Part shown: positions 16,242 through 26,414 of the stretch, in pieces
How the letters are laid out: the number at the start of each line of letters is the position of its first letter
Position numbering within the stretch: the stretch's first letter is position 1
Assembly: GCA_022821645.1 (NCBI GenBank)
Contig: JAJEDE010000016.1
Location: 62,001 to 126,000, forward strand
Reading direction: 5' to 3'
DNA: 64,000 nucleotides
Source of the DNA: Chloroflexota bacterium
GTDB taxonomy: Bacteria; Chloroflexota; UBA11872
The notes under the pieces: model-generated
What the model was told of the DNA's origin: nothing
What the model saw: only the letters and a program-made list of their open reading frames with translations
Databases searched by the model: none
Position numbers and translations under genes: made by a program

Positions 16242-18488
16242 CTATCCAGCCTGGCCCTCTGCGGATTCCGTGAAATCCCAATGGACCCCGCTGTGGGATA
16301 TCGTCCGATCCTCAATCAGCTCGACATTCAAATTGAAGGCGGCTCTCAAGATATATCTAAAGTGGTTTACCGAACTGATTGACGGAGACGGCTTTTCGTT
16401 CAGCGTGTCTGGTAGATGGAAGGCGGCAAGTATTGGATGCAATGGCTGATGCGTACCGCGACGATTGTGATCACCGGCGATTATAATGATCGGATCATCA
16501 TCCTTGCTTCTCAGAATATCGTCGATCGATCTCAGCACGAGTGAGTTGATGTAGATCAGTTGTCCGGCGTATGCATCAGGCACACCGGGATCGTGATCAT
16601 CGCTGAACTGGTCAGTCGCGAGTGTTCCCAGGACGAAGTTGCCGTGGCGATCGAATGTTGCCGGGATTTTGGGCTTTGAGATGTGGGCAAAGACGAATTT
16701 CGGGCCCTGAGCGCCGATCGGCTGCGACAGGAACTGGAACATATCCAGCGCGCGATGCGGCGACCACCAGTCGTAGGTTGACGCATCATCCGCCAGGAGT
16801 TGGCTCTGAAGGATTGGTCGCAAGGCGGTTGTACGGATGAGTTCACGGACGAAGATCCGGGAAACAAGCGGATTGACTGCGGAGGAAAGCTGATCCTGGT
16901 TTGAAACGACGCGAACTCCGGACGGGCCGAAGGTGACATATATGTCGGCTAACGGGGCCTTGCTGGTGAACTGGTGCCCGGACTCCAGCTTGATATACGT
17001 GTAGCCAAGGGTCTTGAGGATTGCCGCAACGGAGTTGTAGTAGACGAGGTTCATCATGTCCCAGTGATTTGCGGGAGTTCGCGACCCGAGTTGGTGGAGA
17101 TATGACATGTTCAGGCTTGACGCCAGTGAATGGGGCGTCGAAACGTAGTTGCTTGTTGCTTCGGAAGCAATATAGAAGCCGCGATTTTCAAGCTCATCCA
17201 GAAACGCGGAGTTGTCAAAGTCCACGAGGGCATCGTTTCGACCGTAGGCATCGAGGATGATGTAGTAGATGTCAGGACGGTCCCCACTAATCTCGGGAAT
17301 ACCCGCCGGGAAGAGATGGGCTGTCAGGTCGTCCGCGGCAACCCGGTTGGCCGGCGATCCGAACTGGGAGGCCGCACCACCAGCCAGGTTTGCCACCTGC
17401 AGGACCAGCAGGACCGCGGCCACTACGTTGAAGAATGGTGTCCCACGACTGAGCATGCCGCCGGCCCGAACGGCCTGGACAACAACCGCCGCACCCAGAA
17501 CAATGGCGACGCTAAAGAAGAGTCGCTCGTCAATCCGATCGTCAAGCGCCCTCTCTACGTGTCCATATAGAAAGAACACCACGGTGATGCCCGTGGCCGC
17601 GGCAGCGGGCCGGTGCCAGTCTCGTAGAAGTAGCCGCAAACCGATGACGGTTCCAGAAATTACCAGCAGCGCAATTGCCAGCGGGAGTAATGCCTCGCCA
17701 GCTGAGAAGTGAATGTCGTTGTTTGCGAGGAAATGCAGGATTGGTATGGCCACGGCCGGCCATGGATACCAGGGCGTCGCGAGCACTCGAGCGAATGCGC
17801 CCGATGATTCGGTGCGGTATGTCCGCCGAACAGCGATCAACTTCCGGACGCTGGTTCCCACTCGCCCGAGCCGAATTGAGCTCCAAGGATGGGCGACGAC
17901 GGCGAGGACGCTGAGCGCGATTGCCAGGGCCAAACGGAGGCGCTCATGCTGCTGGCCGTGGAGCGCCGCGCGGAGGCCGCTGCCGGTCTCAAGATGTGCG
18001 AATGCAAGCGGCCCGTCGGCGGAATCCGGCACGCCGTTGACTTTCAGGTTGGCGAGTTCAGGGTGCGGGGCAGCAAGCTGAAAGGCGACGACGTGGGTTT
18101 CAATGTCGGCTACCTGTAGCTGCAACAGGAGCCGCTGGTTTTGCGGTACGACGTACGTGGGAAACGCGAGGGTTCGTTCGACGGGGATGTAGGCCGGCGT
18201 AATGATGATCGACTTTTGCCGTACGACCTCCAGCGTGGCGGCGTCCACCAACGAGGCGTGCACGCTGACTTCGGGTCCGTTGGCCTGGGCGGACGCCCGA
18301 AATTCGAAGCTGCCGACAGGCCCGCTCAGCGGTCCAATATCCTGCTGAATGGCCCATCCAGGCCAGACAATCAGCACGTTATTTGTAGGCTCGCCGCTTG
18401 AAGCTGACGGGTAGACGATCTGGGGGACGAGGCTGGCCCACAGGCCGAGGGCCGCCAACGCGATGAACGTCCAGACGGCCCTAGGCAT
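16242..18488 (-). CDS. Sulfatase/LTA-synthase-like membrane protein, copy 2 of 3
   Basis: A 748-residue protein with the same layout as its neighbours. It starts MPRAVWTFIALAALGLWASL, then a beta-rich extracytoplasmic part (SASSGEP near residue 30 is conserved in all three copies), a polytopic middle and a phosphatase-superfamily domain. That domain holds DIYYIILDAYGRNDAL, NYVSTPHSLASSLNMSYL and IIIIAGDHNRRGTH. This copy diverges most: the FD loop is shorter and the tail (RAAFNLNVELIEDR) differs. It is likely anchored in the cytoplasmic membrane and acts outside on a glycan or polymer. Divergence between copies suggests different substrates rather than dosage. Confidence 0.8.
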   Translation of the reverse strand: MPRAVWTFIALAALGLWASLVPQIVYPSASSGEPTNNVLIVWPGWAIQQDIGPLSGPVGSFEFRASAQANGPEVSVHASLVDAATLEVVRQKSIIITPAYIPVERTLAFPTYVVPQNQRLLLQLQVADIETHVVAFQLAAPHPELANLKVNGVPDSADGPLAFAHLETGSGLRAALHGQQHERLRLALAIALSVLAVVAHPWSSIRLGRVGTSVRKLIAVRRTYRTESSGAFARVLATPWYPWPAVAIPILHFLANNDIHFSAGEALLPLAIALLVISGTVIGLRLLLRDWHRPAAAATGITVVFFLYGHVERALDDRIDERLFFSVAIVLGAAVVVQAVRAGGMLSRGTPFFNVVAAVLLVLQVANLAGGAASQFGSPANRVAADDLTAHLFPAGIPEISGDRPDIYYIILDAYGRNDALVDFDNSAFLDELENRGFYIASEATSNYVSTPHSLASSLNMSYLHQLGSRTPANHWDMMNLVYYNSVAAILKTLGYTYIKLESGHQFTSKAPLADIYVTFGPSGVRVVSNQDQLSSAVNPLVSRIFVRELIRTTALRPILQSQLLADDASTYDWWSPHRALDMFQFLSQPIGAQGPKFVFAHISKPKIPATFDRHGNFVLGTLATDQFSDDHDPGVPDAYAGQLIYINSLVLRSIDDILRSKDDDPIIIIAGDHNRRGTHQPLHPILAAFHLPDTLNEKPSPSISSVNHFRYILRAAFNLNVELIEDRTISHSGVHWDFTESAEGQAG

Positions 18489-18847
18489 AGGCTCTAGATT
18501 TCAATGAAGCGAGACTGTTCGTTGCGTAGATTCGCGCCGACGACTGGCGCATCCGACCGATCTTGGTCTCAACGCGCGGTGGATCAGCGTATGTCCCTGT
18601 CTCACGGAGGATTGACGGCCGGCATATTCCTGAAAGCGCCCGATACGAGCGACGCGCGGCCGCGTCACTCAGTAGCAGCGCAGGGGATCTCGAGCCTTTT
18701 CGCCGACTGTATGAGACTTGTCTGCGCTGCCGGTGTCTTCCGGGCGGGGGCGGCGATAGCGAACCAGATCGATGGGATCCGTGCGCCTTTGTACGAGCCA
18801 AATCGTCATGCTCCGTCCGCGTCACAGCGATGTCAATATCATGCCCA
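18489..18847. other. Intergenic gap with no gene seen
   Basis: These 359 bp lie between copies 2 and 3 of the sulfatase-like genes. The other gap between copies, 16134-16241, is only 108 bp. Short open frames exist but have poor composition and no recognisable product. No repeat or hairpin with a T-run was noticed. Confidence 0.5.
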
Positions 18848-21133
18848 CTACCTTCGGAAGTCAACCGTCTCACTGGGATACCAGAGTATATGGTCCTCCA
18901 GTAGTCCCAGTTCAAAACCGAAGTAGTAATCAAGGATATAGCGAAAGTGATTGACCACGCTGATGGAGGGATAGAGACCAGCATTGCCTCCGTCCGGCAG
19001 ATGAAATGCCGAGAGTACCGAATGCCGATTGGCGCCGGACGTCTTCTGTGCATGATCTGACGTGATCACAATAATCGGAGCGATAGGACCGCTATGCTGG
19101 AGGATTGCATCGACCATCTCCAATACTCGCTTGTTGATGTATTTCAACTGACCTATGTAGGCGCTGGGAACGCCCGCGTCGTGAAAGTCATCGAAACTTC
19201 TACGTCCGACGAGAAACTTCCCGTACTGATCAAACGAATATGGATGATGAGGCTTGACTACGTGAGCAAAGACGAATTTCGGACGCTCGGAATTTATCTC
19301 ACCCGACAGGAATTCAAACATAGCGGTCGCGCGACGTGGCGACCACCAAGCGTACGGCTCCGTTCCCCCAAATACGAAGTGATCTCCAAAGACCGGGCCT
19401 AGCATCGTGGTCCGAATGAAACCGCGTATAAACCTGGCCGAAAGCCACAGACCGCTTGAGCCTTCAGAGGTTTGACTATTGGAATCTGCGCCCGGTCGGG
19501 ATAGCGTTCCGGATGGCGTGAACGAAATGGAATTATCGGCAAACGGCGATGTGTCAGTGAAATGGTACCCCGACTCAAGGTGTATATGATCGTACCCAAG
19601 GTGCTTGAGCGTAGCAGCCAACGCGTTGTATCTGAAAAGGTTGATGAGATCGTCACTCGAGGTTGGAACGCTGGGTCCAAGTTCGTGAAGATAGGCCATA
19701 TTCAGGATGGAAGGAAGGGTGTGGTTGGTGTTTGTGTAGTTGCTTGTGGCCGCGGTTGCAACATAGAACCCTCTGCGCTCAAGTTCGCGGATGAAGTCGA
19801 CGTTATCAAAGTCATAGAAGTCTAGAAGCACGTCATTTCGAGCGTACGCATCCAGGATAATGTAGTAAATGTCCGGATACTGTCCGCCTGATTGCGTCTG
19901 CCCTGAAGATTCGGGACTTGCCGTGCGACCCTCGACGGCTTCAAGTCTGACCGGCGGGCGTGGTCTCTGAGCGACGGCCGCCTCGGTCAACAAGGTCGCG
20001 ATCGGAAACAGTAGCAGCGTGGTCGTCATGAGGTTCAGAAATGGGGCGAGACGAAAGGCGGTGGAGCCGCGGCGAATGATCAAGCCGGCAACCAGCGCGG
20101 CAAGGGCCACCGCGAGGCCGAACACAAGACGGTCGTCAAACCGTCCGGCGAGAGCGGTCTGGAGATGGCCGTAGGCAAAGACGATCACGGCAACGGCTGT
20201 GGTTGCGGCAGCAGCGCGATGCCAGTCCTTGAGCGCAACCCACAGACTGACCACAAGAAAAGTCACCGCCACGAGCACGACTGCCAGCGGAACGATCGCT
20301 TCCCGCACGGCGAAGTGCAGTGGATTGCTCGCAAGGAAGTGAAGGATCGGCACCGTCGCGGCTGGCCACGGGTACCACGGCGACTCCAGCAAGCGATGGA
20401 TTCGAGACGGCGGCCCTCGGGCCGTTCGACCGGCAGCAGCCCTGGCCTTGCTCCCCAGGCGAACGATTCGACACCTGACGCGGCGCCAGGCAGCGGCGGC
20501 CAGTCGGCCGAGAATATGCGCCAGCCGAGGATGCGCAAGCGCCGCCAGCAGTCCTGACAGAAGCCCGAGGGTGAGACGAAGACGACCTGACGTGTCGCCA
20601 TCAAGCGCGGCCCGAAGCCCGCTCGCCGTCCGTATGTGCGCAAAGGCGAGCGGCCCAGGACCCGAATCCGGGACACCATTTGCCATGACATTCGCGCGTG
20701 CGGGATCAGGGTGCGTCAGGCGATATATCACGTGACGGTCCTGCGACTCGGGCACCCCGAGTTGCAACATCAACCGCTGACCCCGCGGCACGACATAGCT
20801 GGGAAATATCAGCGTATGGCCCGCCGGTATATATCTCCTCGAAACGCTGACTAACGCCTGCCGCAGCACCTCGCGAGTGGTTGCGTCAATCAGCGACGCA
20901 TTCAGCGTCACGGCCTTGAACCCCGAGGGATCGCTTGAGACCCAGACGCGAAACGTACCCACCGTTCCGGCGATGGACCCGAGATCCTGCTGCACCGACC
21001 AGCCCGGCCAGGCAATCAGGACGTCCCCCTCGGGCTCGCCGCTGGAAGCTGATGGATAGGTGACTTGCGGGATGAGGCTGGCGAACAGCCCGAGTGCAAT
21101 CAGCGCCGGGGCCAGCCACGCGGATCTAGGCAT
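18848..21133 (-). CDS. Sulfatase/LTA-synthase-like membrane protein, copy 3 of 3
   Basis: A 761-residue protein with the start MPRSAWLAPALIALGLFASL, an extracytoplasmic beta domain, a membrane middle and a catalytic domain. That domain has DIYYIILDAYARNDVLLDFY, NYTNTNHTLPSILNMAYL (presumed nucleophile region) and IIVITSDHAQKT (metal-binding DH). It resembles copy 1 closely in the first 170 residues. It is the promoter-proximal copy, with a 278-bp gap upstream that is divergent from the small IDPGSGS protein gene. Membrane-bound alkaline-phosphatase-superfamily transferase is the best call; exact substrate unknown. Confidence 0.8.
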   Translation of the reverse strand: MPRSAWLAPALIALGLFASLIPQVTYPSASSGEPEGDVLIAWPGWSVQQDLGSIAGTVGTFRVWVSSDPSGFKAVTLNASLIDATTREVLRQALVSVSRRYIPAGHTLIFPSYVVPRGQRLMLQLGVPESQDRHVIYRLTHPDPARANVMANGVPDSGPGPLAFAHIRTASGLRAALDGDTSGRLRLTLGLLSGLLAALAHPRLAHILGRLAAAAWRRVRCRIVRLGSKARAAAGRTARGPPSRIHRLLESPWYPWPAATVPILHFLASNPLHFAVREAIVPLAVVLVAVTFLVVSLWVALKDWHRAAAATTAVAVIVFAYGHLQTALAGRFDDRLVFGLAVALAALVAGLIIRRGSTAFRLAPFLNLMTTTLLLFPIATLLTEAAVAQRPRPPVRLEAVEGRTASPESSGQTQSGGQYPDIYYIILDAYARNDVLLDFYDFDNVDFIRELERRGFYVATAATSNYTNTNHTLPSILNMAYLHELGPSVPTSSDDLINLFRYNALAATLKHLGYDHIHLESGYHFTDTSPFADNSISFTPSGTLSRPGADSNSQTSEGSSGLWLSARFIRGFIRTTMLGPVFGDHFVFGGTEPYAWWSPRRATAMFEFLSGEINSERPKFVFAHVVKPHHPYSFDQYGKFLVGRRSFDDFHDAGVPSAYIGQLKYINKRVLEMVDAILQHSGPIAPIIVITSDHAQKTSGANRHSVLSAFHLPDGGNAGLYPSISVVNHFRYILDYYFGFELGLLEDHILWYPSETVDFRR

Positions 21134-21411
21134 GGACTGACCACATGCATGGTGACCGGCCTGAATGCGTGTGCAACTGATCGCTCGAGCGACACACGAC
21201 CCGCGTGGCAGAAGGAAACCGCGGAAGCCTTCGGAGCCTCTGCGGCAGATCTGTGACGTGCATCAATCGATCGACTAACACCTCATACCGTGCGGCCTCG
21301 GCCACTGCTGTTGCGGGGCCGCCATGGCGCACGGCATCAGGGGCGTGCGGGCCGTTCACAGCCCCGACCCGCATCCGCGCAGCGTCAGGCGGCGCGGTAT
21401 ATAGTACGCGG

Positions 21412-21726
21412 ATGCCAGAGATCGCCCATCCGACCAAACCTCATCGGCGCGCCGCTGACGCGCGGAAGCCACACGCCCGTACTCGCGGGCTGGCCGCCGT
21501 GTACCTGTGCTTCTGTTTCGGGCTGCTGACGACTGCTCTGCTTGCCGGGCGGCGGTATATCGATCCGGGGAGTGGGAGCTTTGCGATTCAGATCATTATC
21601 GCGGCGGTGCTGGGTGGGCTGCTGACGGCGCGGCTGTGGCTGCGGCATTTTTTCTGGCGGGTCGCCGGGCTCGTACGGCGGAAGAAGCCGGAGGAGCAGC
21701 CCGCGGGTGAGGAGGCCGACCGGTAG
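21412..21726 (+). CDS. Small membrane protein with IDPGSGS motif
   Basis: A 104-residue protein with a basic N-terminus, a hydrophobic helix (LAAVYLCFCFGLLTTALLAG), the loop RRYIDPGSGSFAIQ, a second helix (IIIAAVLGGLLTARLWL) and a charged tail. The helix-IDPGSGS-helix layout is common in small membrane proteins beside exopolysaccharide or surface-polymer and sulfatase-like genes, so it may work with the three neighbouring transferase-like proteins. The ATG at 21412 is chosen over upstream starts because the upstream part is low in hydrophobic or family-like sequence. A TATATAGTA stretch lies about 10 bp before the start. The methyltransferase gene begins 6 bp after its stop. Confidence 0.7.
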   Translation: MPEIAHPTKPHRRAADARKPHARTRGLAAVYLCFCFGLLTTALLAGRRYIDPGSGSFAIQIIIAAVLGGLLTARLWLRHFFWRVAGLVRRKKPEEQPAGEEADR

Positions 21727-21732
21727 GGTTGG

Positions 21733-23121
21733 ATGAGCAGCAGGGCTGACGGGCGCCTGCCGGGTTCGTTTCGGGATCCGGCGGGCTTCGTGTTTCAGAG
21801 GGACGGAACGTTCTTTCGGCAGGTGAACCGTTCCTATCAGCCGACGTTCGAGACACTGACGGACTCGGGTCTCTGCGCAACGCTCGTTGAGCAGGGCCTG
21901 CTGATTCCGCACGAGACCGCGGATATCGGGTTGGCGCCGGAGCCGGACGCGGCGGCTGTTATCAAGCCTGAACAGCTTGGGTTCGTCTCATATCCGTTCG
22001 AGTGGTCGTTCTCGCAGCTGAAGGCTTCAGCACTGACGACCTTGCGCGTGCAGCGCCTGGCCCTGGACCGCGGCCTCTCGCTCAAGGATGCGAGCGCGTA
22101 CAACATCCAGTTGCACAACGGCCGGCCCACCCTGATCGACACGCTGTCGTTCGAGCCGTACGAGCCGGGGCTGCCGTGGGTGGGGTACCGACAGTTCTGC
22201 CAGCACTTCCTGGCGCCACTGGCGTTGATGGCTTACCGCGACGTGCGGCTGGGAACGCTGCTGCAGGGACACCTGGACGGGCTGCCGCTTGACCTGGCGG
22301 CCGCGTTGCTGCCGTGGCGATCTCGGCTGCGGCCCGGCCTGCTGATGCACCTGCACTTACATAGCCGCGCGCAAGCGCAACACGCGGACTCCTCGCAGGT
22401 TCGACAGAGCCTGAAGGGCCGGATGAGTCAGCGCCGGCTGGAGGCATTGCTGGAGAGCCTGGAATCGGCCGTCCGCAAGCTCTCCTGGAATCCGGGAGAC
22501 ACGCCCTGGGCTAGCTATGGAGACCAGTCGAGCTACAGCGACGCCGGGCAGTCGGACAAGGAGCGGCTGGTTGCCGGGTATCTCGCGCAGGTCGGGGCCG
22601 AGTCCGTGTGGGATCTGGGCGGAAACGTTGGGATTTTCAGCCGGATCGCGGCGGCCGGGCACGTGCCGGTGGTGTCGATCGACAGCGATCCGGGCGCGAT
22701 CGATCTGAACTACCGACAGATGGTCGACGAGGGCGAACGGAACCTGTACCCAATCGTGGCCGACGTCACCAGCCCCAGCCCGGCGCTGGGCTGGGACAAC
22801 CGCGAAACCCGGGCACTGACCGAGCGGGGACCGGCCGGCCTGGTGATGGCGCTGGCGTTGATTCATCACCTGGCCATCAGCAACAACACGCGATTCGAGC
22901 GGCTGGCCGCATTTTTCGCCTCGCTGGGCCGGAGTCTGCTGATCGAGTTCGTGCCTCCGGACGACCCGATGGTGGTCCGTCTGCTGGCGATGCGGAATCA
23001 CACGTTTCCGTGGTACACGCAGGCCGAGTTCGAACTGGCCTTCAGTCGGTTTTTCCGGATTGAGCGGACGGATTCGGTTGCGGACTCGCAGCGCCGGCTC
23101 TATTTGATGCGTAGCCGCTGA
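21733..23121 (+). CDS. Class I SAM-dependent methyltransferase, NoeA-like
   Basis: A 462-residue protein. The first ~240 residues contain FRDPAGFVFQRDGTFFRQVN and KDASAYNIQLHNGRPTLIDT, a kinase-like remnant (DASAYNIQ...LIDT) seen in nodulation NoeA-like proteins. The C-terminal half is a Rossmann methyltransferase: SVWDLGGNVGIFSRIAA (SAM motif I), VVSIDSDPGAIDLNY (motif II acidic residue) and ALALIHHLAISNN. Targets of the family are surface or polysaccharide moieties in the few studied cases, which fits the surface-polymer neighbourhood. It is 6 bp behind the small membrane protein gene, so co-transcription is likely. Confidence 0.82.
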   Translation: MSSRADGRLPGSFRDPAGFVFQRDGTFFRQVNRSYQPTFETLTDSGLCATLVEQGLLIPHETADIGLAPEPDAAAVIKPEQLGFVSYPFEWSFSQLKASALTTLRVQRLALDRGLSLKDASAYNIQLHNGRPTLIDTLSFEPYEPGLPWVGYRQFCQHFLAPLALMAYRDVRLGTLLQGHLDGLPLDLAAALLPWRSRLRPGLLMHLHLHSRAQAQHADSSQVRQSLKGRMSQRRLEALLESLESAVRKLSWNPGDTPWASYGDQSSYSDAGQSDKERLVAGYLAQVGAESVWDLGGNVGIFSRIAAAGHVPVVSIDSDPGAIDLNYRQMVDEGERNLYPIVADVTSPSPALGWDNRETRALTERGPAGLVMALALIHHLAISNNTRFERLAAFFASLGRSLLIEFVPPDDPMVVRLLAMRNHTFPWYTQAEFELAFSRFFRIERTDSVADSQRRLYLMRSR

Positions 23122-23172
23122 CGTGTCCGCGACGCGAGAGATTCCGCGGCTCACGGCGTGGCGTAAGACCGA

Positions 23173-23910
23173 ATGAATGTCGAGCGAGCGGTGATCAACG
23201 ATTGCGAGGCCCTTTTCTTTCCGCCGCACGAAGTCGGAGCCGGCGAGACCGTCGGTTTGCTCGTCGCGGGCTTGCAGTCGTCAACGCTGCTTCGCAGGTT
23301 CAGCGACTGGACCGAAGCCTGGCGGACGGCTGGATATGCGATTGCTTCGTATGACTTCAAGGACGATCGCTATACGTGGGGCGCGGACGCGGGCGTGGCG
23401 ACGTTTACCGAGTTGCTGGCCGAAGCGCGCCGGCGCTGGCCGGTCCGGCGACCCATCGTCTGCGGCTCATCGCGCGGGGGCCTGACCTCGCTGGTGTGGG
23501 CGCACCGCCATCCGGGCGTGCCGGTGGCCTGGTTCGGGATGAATCCGGTGATGAACCTGGGGCCGTTCTACGACCTTGAAGGCCGAGCGCAATCGCTCAA
23601 CGCGGCCTACGGCGTTCAATCCAAGGCCGAGTTGATGCGGGAGGTATGTCCGCGAGTGAATCCGCTCAACCTGGCGAGTGACCTCACCTGGTTGCCGTTG
23701 CGCACCTGGCAGGGTCAGGACGACCGGGTGACGCCGCCCGAGGAGTTGGAGCGGTTCGACGCGGCGACCCGAGCGGCCGGGGGATCGCACTCGATTGTGT
23801 ACGGGCCCGGCGGCCATGCGACGCCGGAAGGGCCCCGCCACCAGTTTGACGCCGCGGCCCAGATTGCCTTCGCGCAGGTGGCTGAAGACCGCGAGGCAAC
23901 ATCCGTATGA
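23173..23910 (+). CDS. Alpha/beta hydrolase (esterase/lipase-like)
   Basis: A 245-residue protein. The nucleophile elbow is VCGSSRGGLTSL (Ser near residue 99). Asp in WQGQDDRVTP (near 180) and His in YGPGGHATPEG (near 216) complete the triad in the usual order. There is no signal peptide, so it is probably cytoplasmic. It follows the methyltransferase gene by about 50 bp on the same strand. Substrate cannot be told; a short acyl ester or a peptide-like bond is possible. Confidence 0.85.
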   Translation: MNVERAVINDCEALFFPPHEVGAGETVGLLVAGLQSSTLLRRFSDWTEAWRTAGYAIASYDFKDDRYTWGADAGVATFTELLAEARRRWPVRRPIVCGSSRGGLTSLVWAHRHPGVPVAWFGMNPVMNLGPFYDLEGRAQSLNAAYGVQSKAELMREVCPRVNPLNLASDLTWLPLRTWQGQDDRVTPPEELERFDAATRAAGGSHSIVYGPGGHATPEGPRHQFDAAAQIAFAQVAEDREATSV

Positions 23911-24051
23911 GCAGGTCCATTCCGTCGGCAAACTCCTGAGTTGGATTGACCTGTTGGGGTTTCCGAAACCGTGCCGTGCACCGCCAGAACGATCGGTGCT
24001 CGCTGATAGGCTCGGCGGCCGGTCGGCGTTTCGACCGGCGGGATCCGAATA

Positions 24052-26295
24052 TTGTCCGCACTAAACCGTCGTCGTTTCCTGCGCGCCGCGGCATTGGCCA
24101 CGGGCGGGTTGGCGCCAGCCATGGCGGGGCGCCCGGTGCAAGGCGCGCAGCAAACGTTGCCGCCCAACGCGATTGAGACGGAAAACGGGGCGTTCTTTCC
24201 GAGCGGCAGTAGTTCAGGAGGATTCCACGTCCACGACCAGCCGGGCGGGCCGAGATTCTGGACGTTCTATGACGCCGCCGGCGGCCACTCGTGGTACGGC
24301 CCGCCAATCAGCCGCGTCTGGGAATACGCGGATAGCTGGTACCAGCTCTTTGCGTGCGCGCTGTTCGTGCAATCGAAGAATGGCGGTGGAGCGACGCTGG
24401 CGCCGCTGGTCGACTTGATCGTCAGTGGGCCGCCGGTCTCGAGCAGCTTTTCCAATGTGACCAAGCTGGAGTTCGATGGCTGGCCCAGATACGGCAGCGA
24501 GCCGCGGGTCTATTCGTCCATCCAGTCATTCATCAACAGCCGGCCCAAGCTGCAAACAGGCACGCCACGGAGCGCGCCTCGCAGTGCCGCTGGCCATGTG
24601 CGAAACCTGTTTGCGAATGTCGGGCTGGAGCAGGTTGGCGGACAGGTCCGACTAGGCGTATTGGGCCAGCGCTACCGGGCGTACTTTGCAGGCAAGCCCA
24701 GCCGGCTGCCGGCCGCCGCCTCGGTGCCGGAGCGACTCACCGTGGGCGCCGAGACGGAGAGCGTTTCGGTGGGCACCCCGATCGGCCCTTTGGGTAGCGC
24801 CACCGGCGACCTGGCCGGCCTGACGAGAGGCTTTGACGCCGGGTTTGGCTGCACGCTGGGGAGCGAGCCCGGCCCGGCAGGCGGCATCGCCCACATGAAC
24901 AGCCTTGGCCTGTCGTGGAGCCGCGAGCAGTTCCTGTGGAACACCCTGCGGGGCTACAGCCCGCCGGCGCTGCCGACGATTGCCACCGACCGGAATTTCC
25001 GGGTCACCAAGGAGATTATTGGGCTGCTCCAGTTCACACCGGCGTATGCGGGCGGGGGGCTCTACGCACCGGCCAAATACAACCCGCCACAGGGATTGCA
25101 CTTGCCGGCCAGTCATTCCCGGAATCACTTTGGACAATTCGTCCGAGGCATCGTGGAGAGCCGCAAGCCACTGCCCGGGGGATTCACGGCTTCGGGGCTG
25201 AACCCCATCAGCCGCTGGATTCCGTGGAATGAACCGGATATCTGCCGCCCGGGGATGCCGGGGTACGCCTGGGGCGGTCAGCCGCACGCGCGCTGGGTCA
25301 ACCGCACCGGCGCATCCGGCCCGGCGGGCCCCGGCGAGCTTGACGAGGCGGGACGGCGACGGCGGCTCTATCGCCTGGTGCAGGTGGCCTATGACGGCAT
25401 GATCGCCTCCAACCCGAACGCGCGCCTGATATTTCCCTCGCTGAGCCTGGTGGACACCAGGTGCGACAGCTCCGACCGGCGCATGGCGTTCTGGGACGGA
25501 TGGACCGGATTCCTGGCCGGCCAGCGCAACCGCCAGGCGCTGGTGGAGAACGGCTTTTTCTTTCACGACGTCTCACTGACGCTGCACAAGGAGCCGGAAC
25601 GTGTCGCCGAGATCGTCGGCCGGTACCGCGAGGCGCTGGACAACCTCTCGGCAACGGTAGGCGAAACGGATCCGCTGGCCGGGCAGCGCAAGATCATCCT
25701 GATGGAACTGGGGTTGCAGGACGATCCCGGGCTGGGCGCCTACTTTGACGATGAGGACGTGGCGCACTTCACGATTCAAGCCGTGGCCAACGCTTTCGTC
25801 GCCGGCGCCGACGAGGTGGCGTTCCACAAGCTGGTGGACTACCCGCTGTCCAGCCTGGCCGGCAAGGGCGCACGAACGGCCGTGCGCTACATGTCGCACG
25901 TCACACGGCAACATCCCGACCGGCGCAAGTGGCCGGACATCAGTGGCGAACGGGCGGCCAACGCGTATTTCGGCCCGGTGCGCATCGACCTTCCAGGCCA
26001 GGGGTTCGTCACGAGCGTGATTTACAACCGCCAGCGCAAGCCCATGGACATGACGCTCACGTTCAGCGTGACTGACTCCGCGCCCGACCCGGTGATCCAC
26101 CTGGCCGACCACACCGGCCGCGAGCGCAGGATGGAACCAGGGACCTATCGGCTAACGCTGGATCCACCCCGCAGCACATTCAACGCCTATGGCAAGAATT
26201 GGGCCTGGGTGGGGGGCGGCACGCACGTGGTGCGCTACTCGGACAGCGTGAGCCTGACGACGGACCCGGCGATTCCGGAGACCGTGGACTACTGA
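24052..26295 (+). CDS. Tat-exported clan GH-A-like glycosidase
   Basis: A 747-residue protein from a TTG start at 24052, the only start that keeps the twin-arginine signal NRRRFLRAAALATGG followed by an Ala-rich cleavage region. A middle region has WIPWNEPDICRPG, the NEP motif whose Glu is the acid/base in clan GH-A (for example family 39-like) hydrolases. IILMELGLQDD downstream could hold the nucleophile Glu. An N-terminal beta-rich part (about 40-190) and a C-terminal beta domain (about 630-747) flank the barrel. Likely exported folded and active on an extracellular glycan. The exact GH family cannot be fixed by eye. It ends the plus-strand surface-related run of genes. Confidence 0.75.
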   Translation: MSALNRRRFLRAAALATGGLAPAMAGRPVQGAQQTLPPNAIETENGAFFPSGSSSGGFHVHDQPGGPRFWTFYDAAGGHSWYGPPISRVWEYADSWYQLFACALFVQSKNGGGATLAPLVDLIVSGPPVSSSFSNVTKLEFDGWPRYGSEPRVYSSIQSFINSRPKLQTGTPRSAPRSAAGHVRNLFANVGLEQVGGQVRLGVLGQRYRAYFAGKPSRLPAAASVPERLTVGAETESVSVGTPIGPLGSATGDLAGLTRGFDAGFGCTLGSEPGPAGGIAHMNSLGLSWSREQFLWNTLRGYSPPALPTIATDRNFRVTKEIIGLLQFTPAYAGGGLYAPAKYNPPQGLHLPASHSRNHFGQFVRGIVESRKPLPGGFTASGLNPISRWIPWNEPDICRPGMPGYAWGGQPHARWVNRTGASGPAGPGELDEAGRRRRLYRLVQVAYDGMIASNPNARLIFPSLSLVDTRCDSSDRRMAFWDGWTGFLAGQRNRQALVENGFFFHDVSLTLHKEPERVAEIVGRYREALDNLSATVGETDPLAGQRKIILMELGLQDDPGLGAYFDDEDVAHFTIQAVANAFVAGADEVAFHKLVDYPLSSLAGKGARTAVRYMSHVTRQHPDRRKWPDISGERAANAYFGPVRIDLPGQGFVTSVIYNRQRKPMDMTLTFSVTDSAPDPVIHLADHTGRERRMEPGTYRLTLDPPRSTFNAYGKNWAWVGGGTHVVRYSDSVSLTTDPAIPETVDY

Positions 26296-26414
26296 ACGAC
26301 TCCTGCTCGAGTCTGAACTGCCTGGGGACGATCAGCGCTCTGACAACGACCGAAAAGGCGAGTGGGATTCGCGCCAAGACGAAAGAACTGGTCGTCGAGC
26401 GTTAGTCCGTCGAC

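Noticed and set aside
18481..19053. Open frame of 190 codons across the gap after the third sulfatase-like gene
   Set aside because: It overlaps the C-terminal coding part of copy 3 in another frame and has no recognisable sequence.
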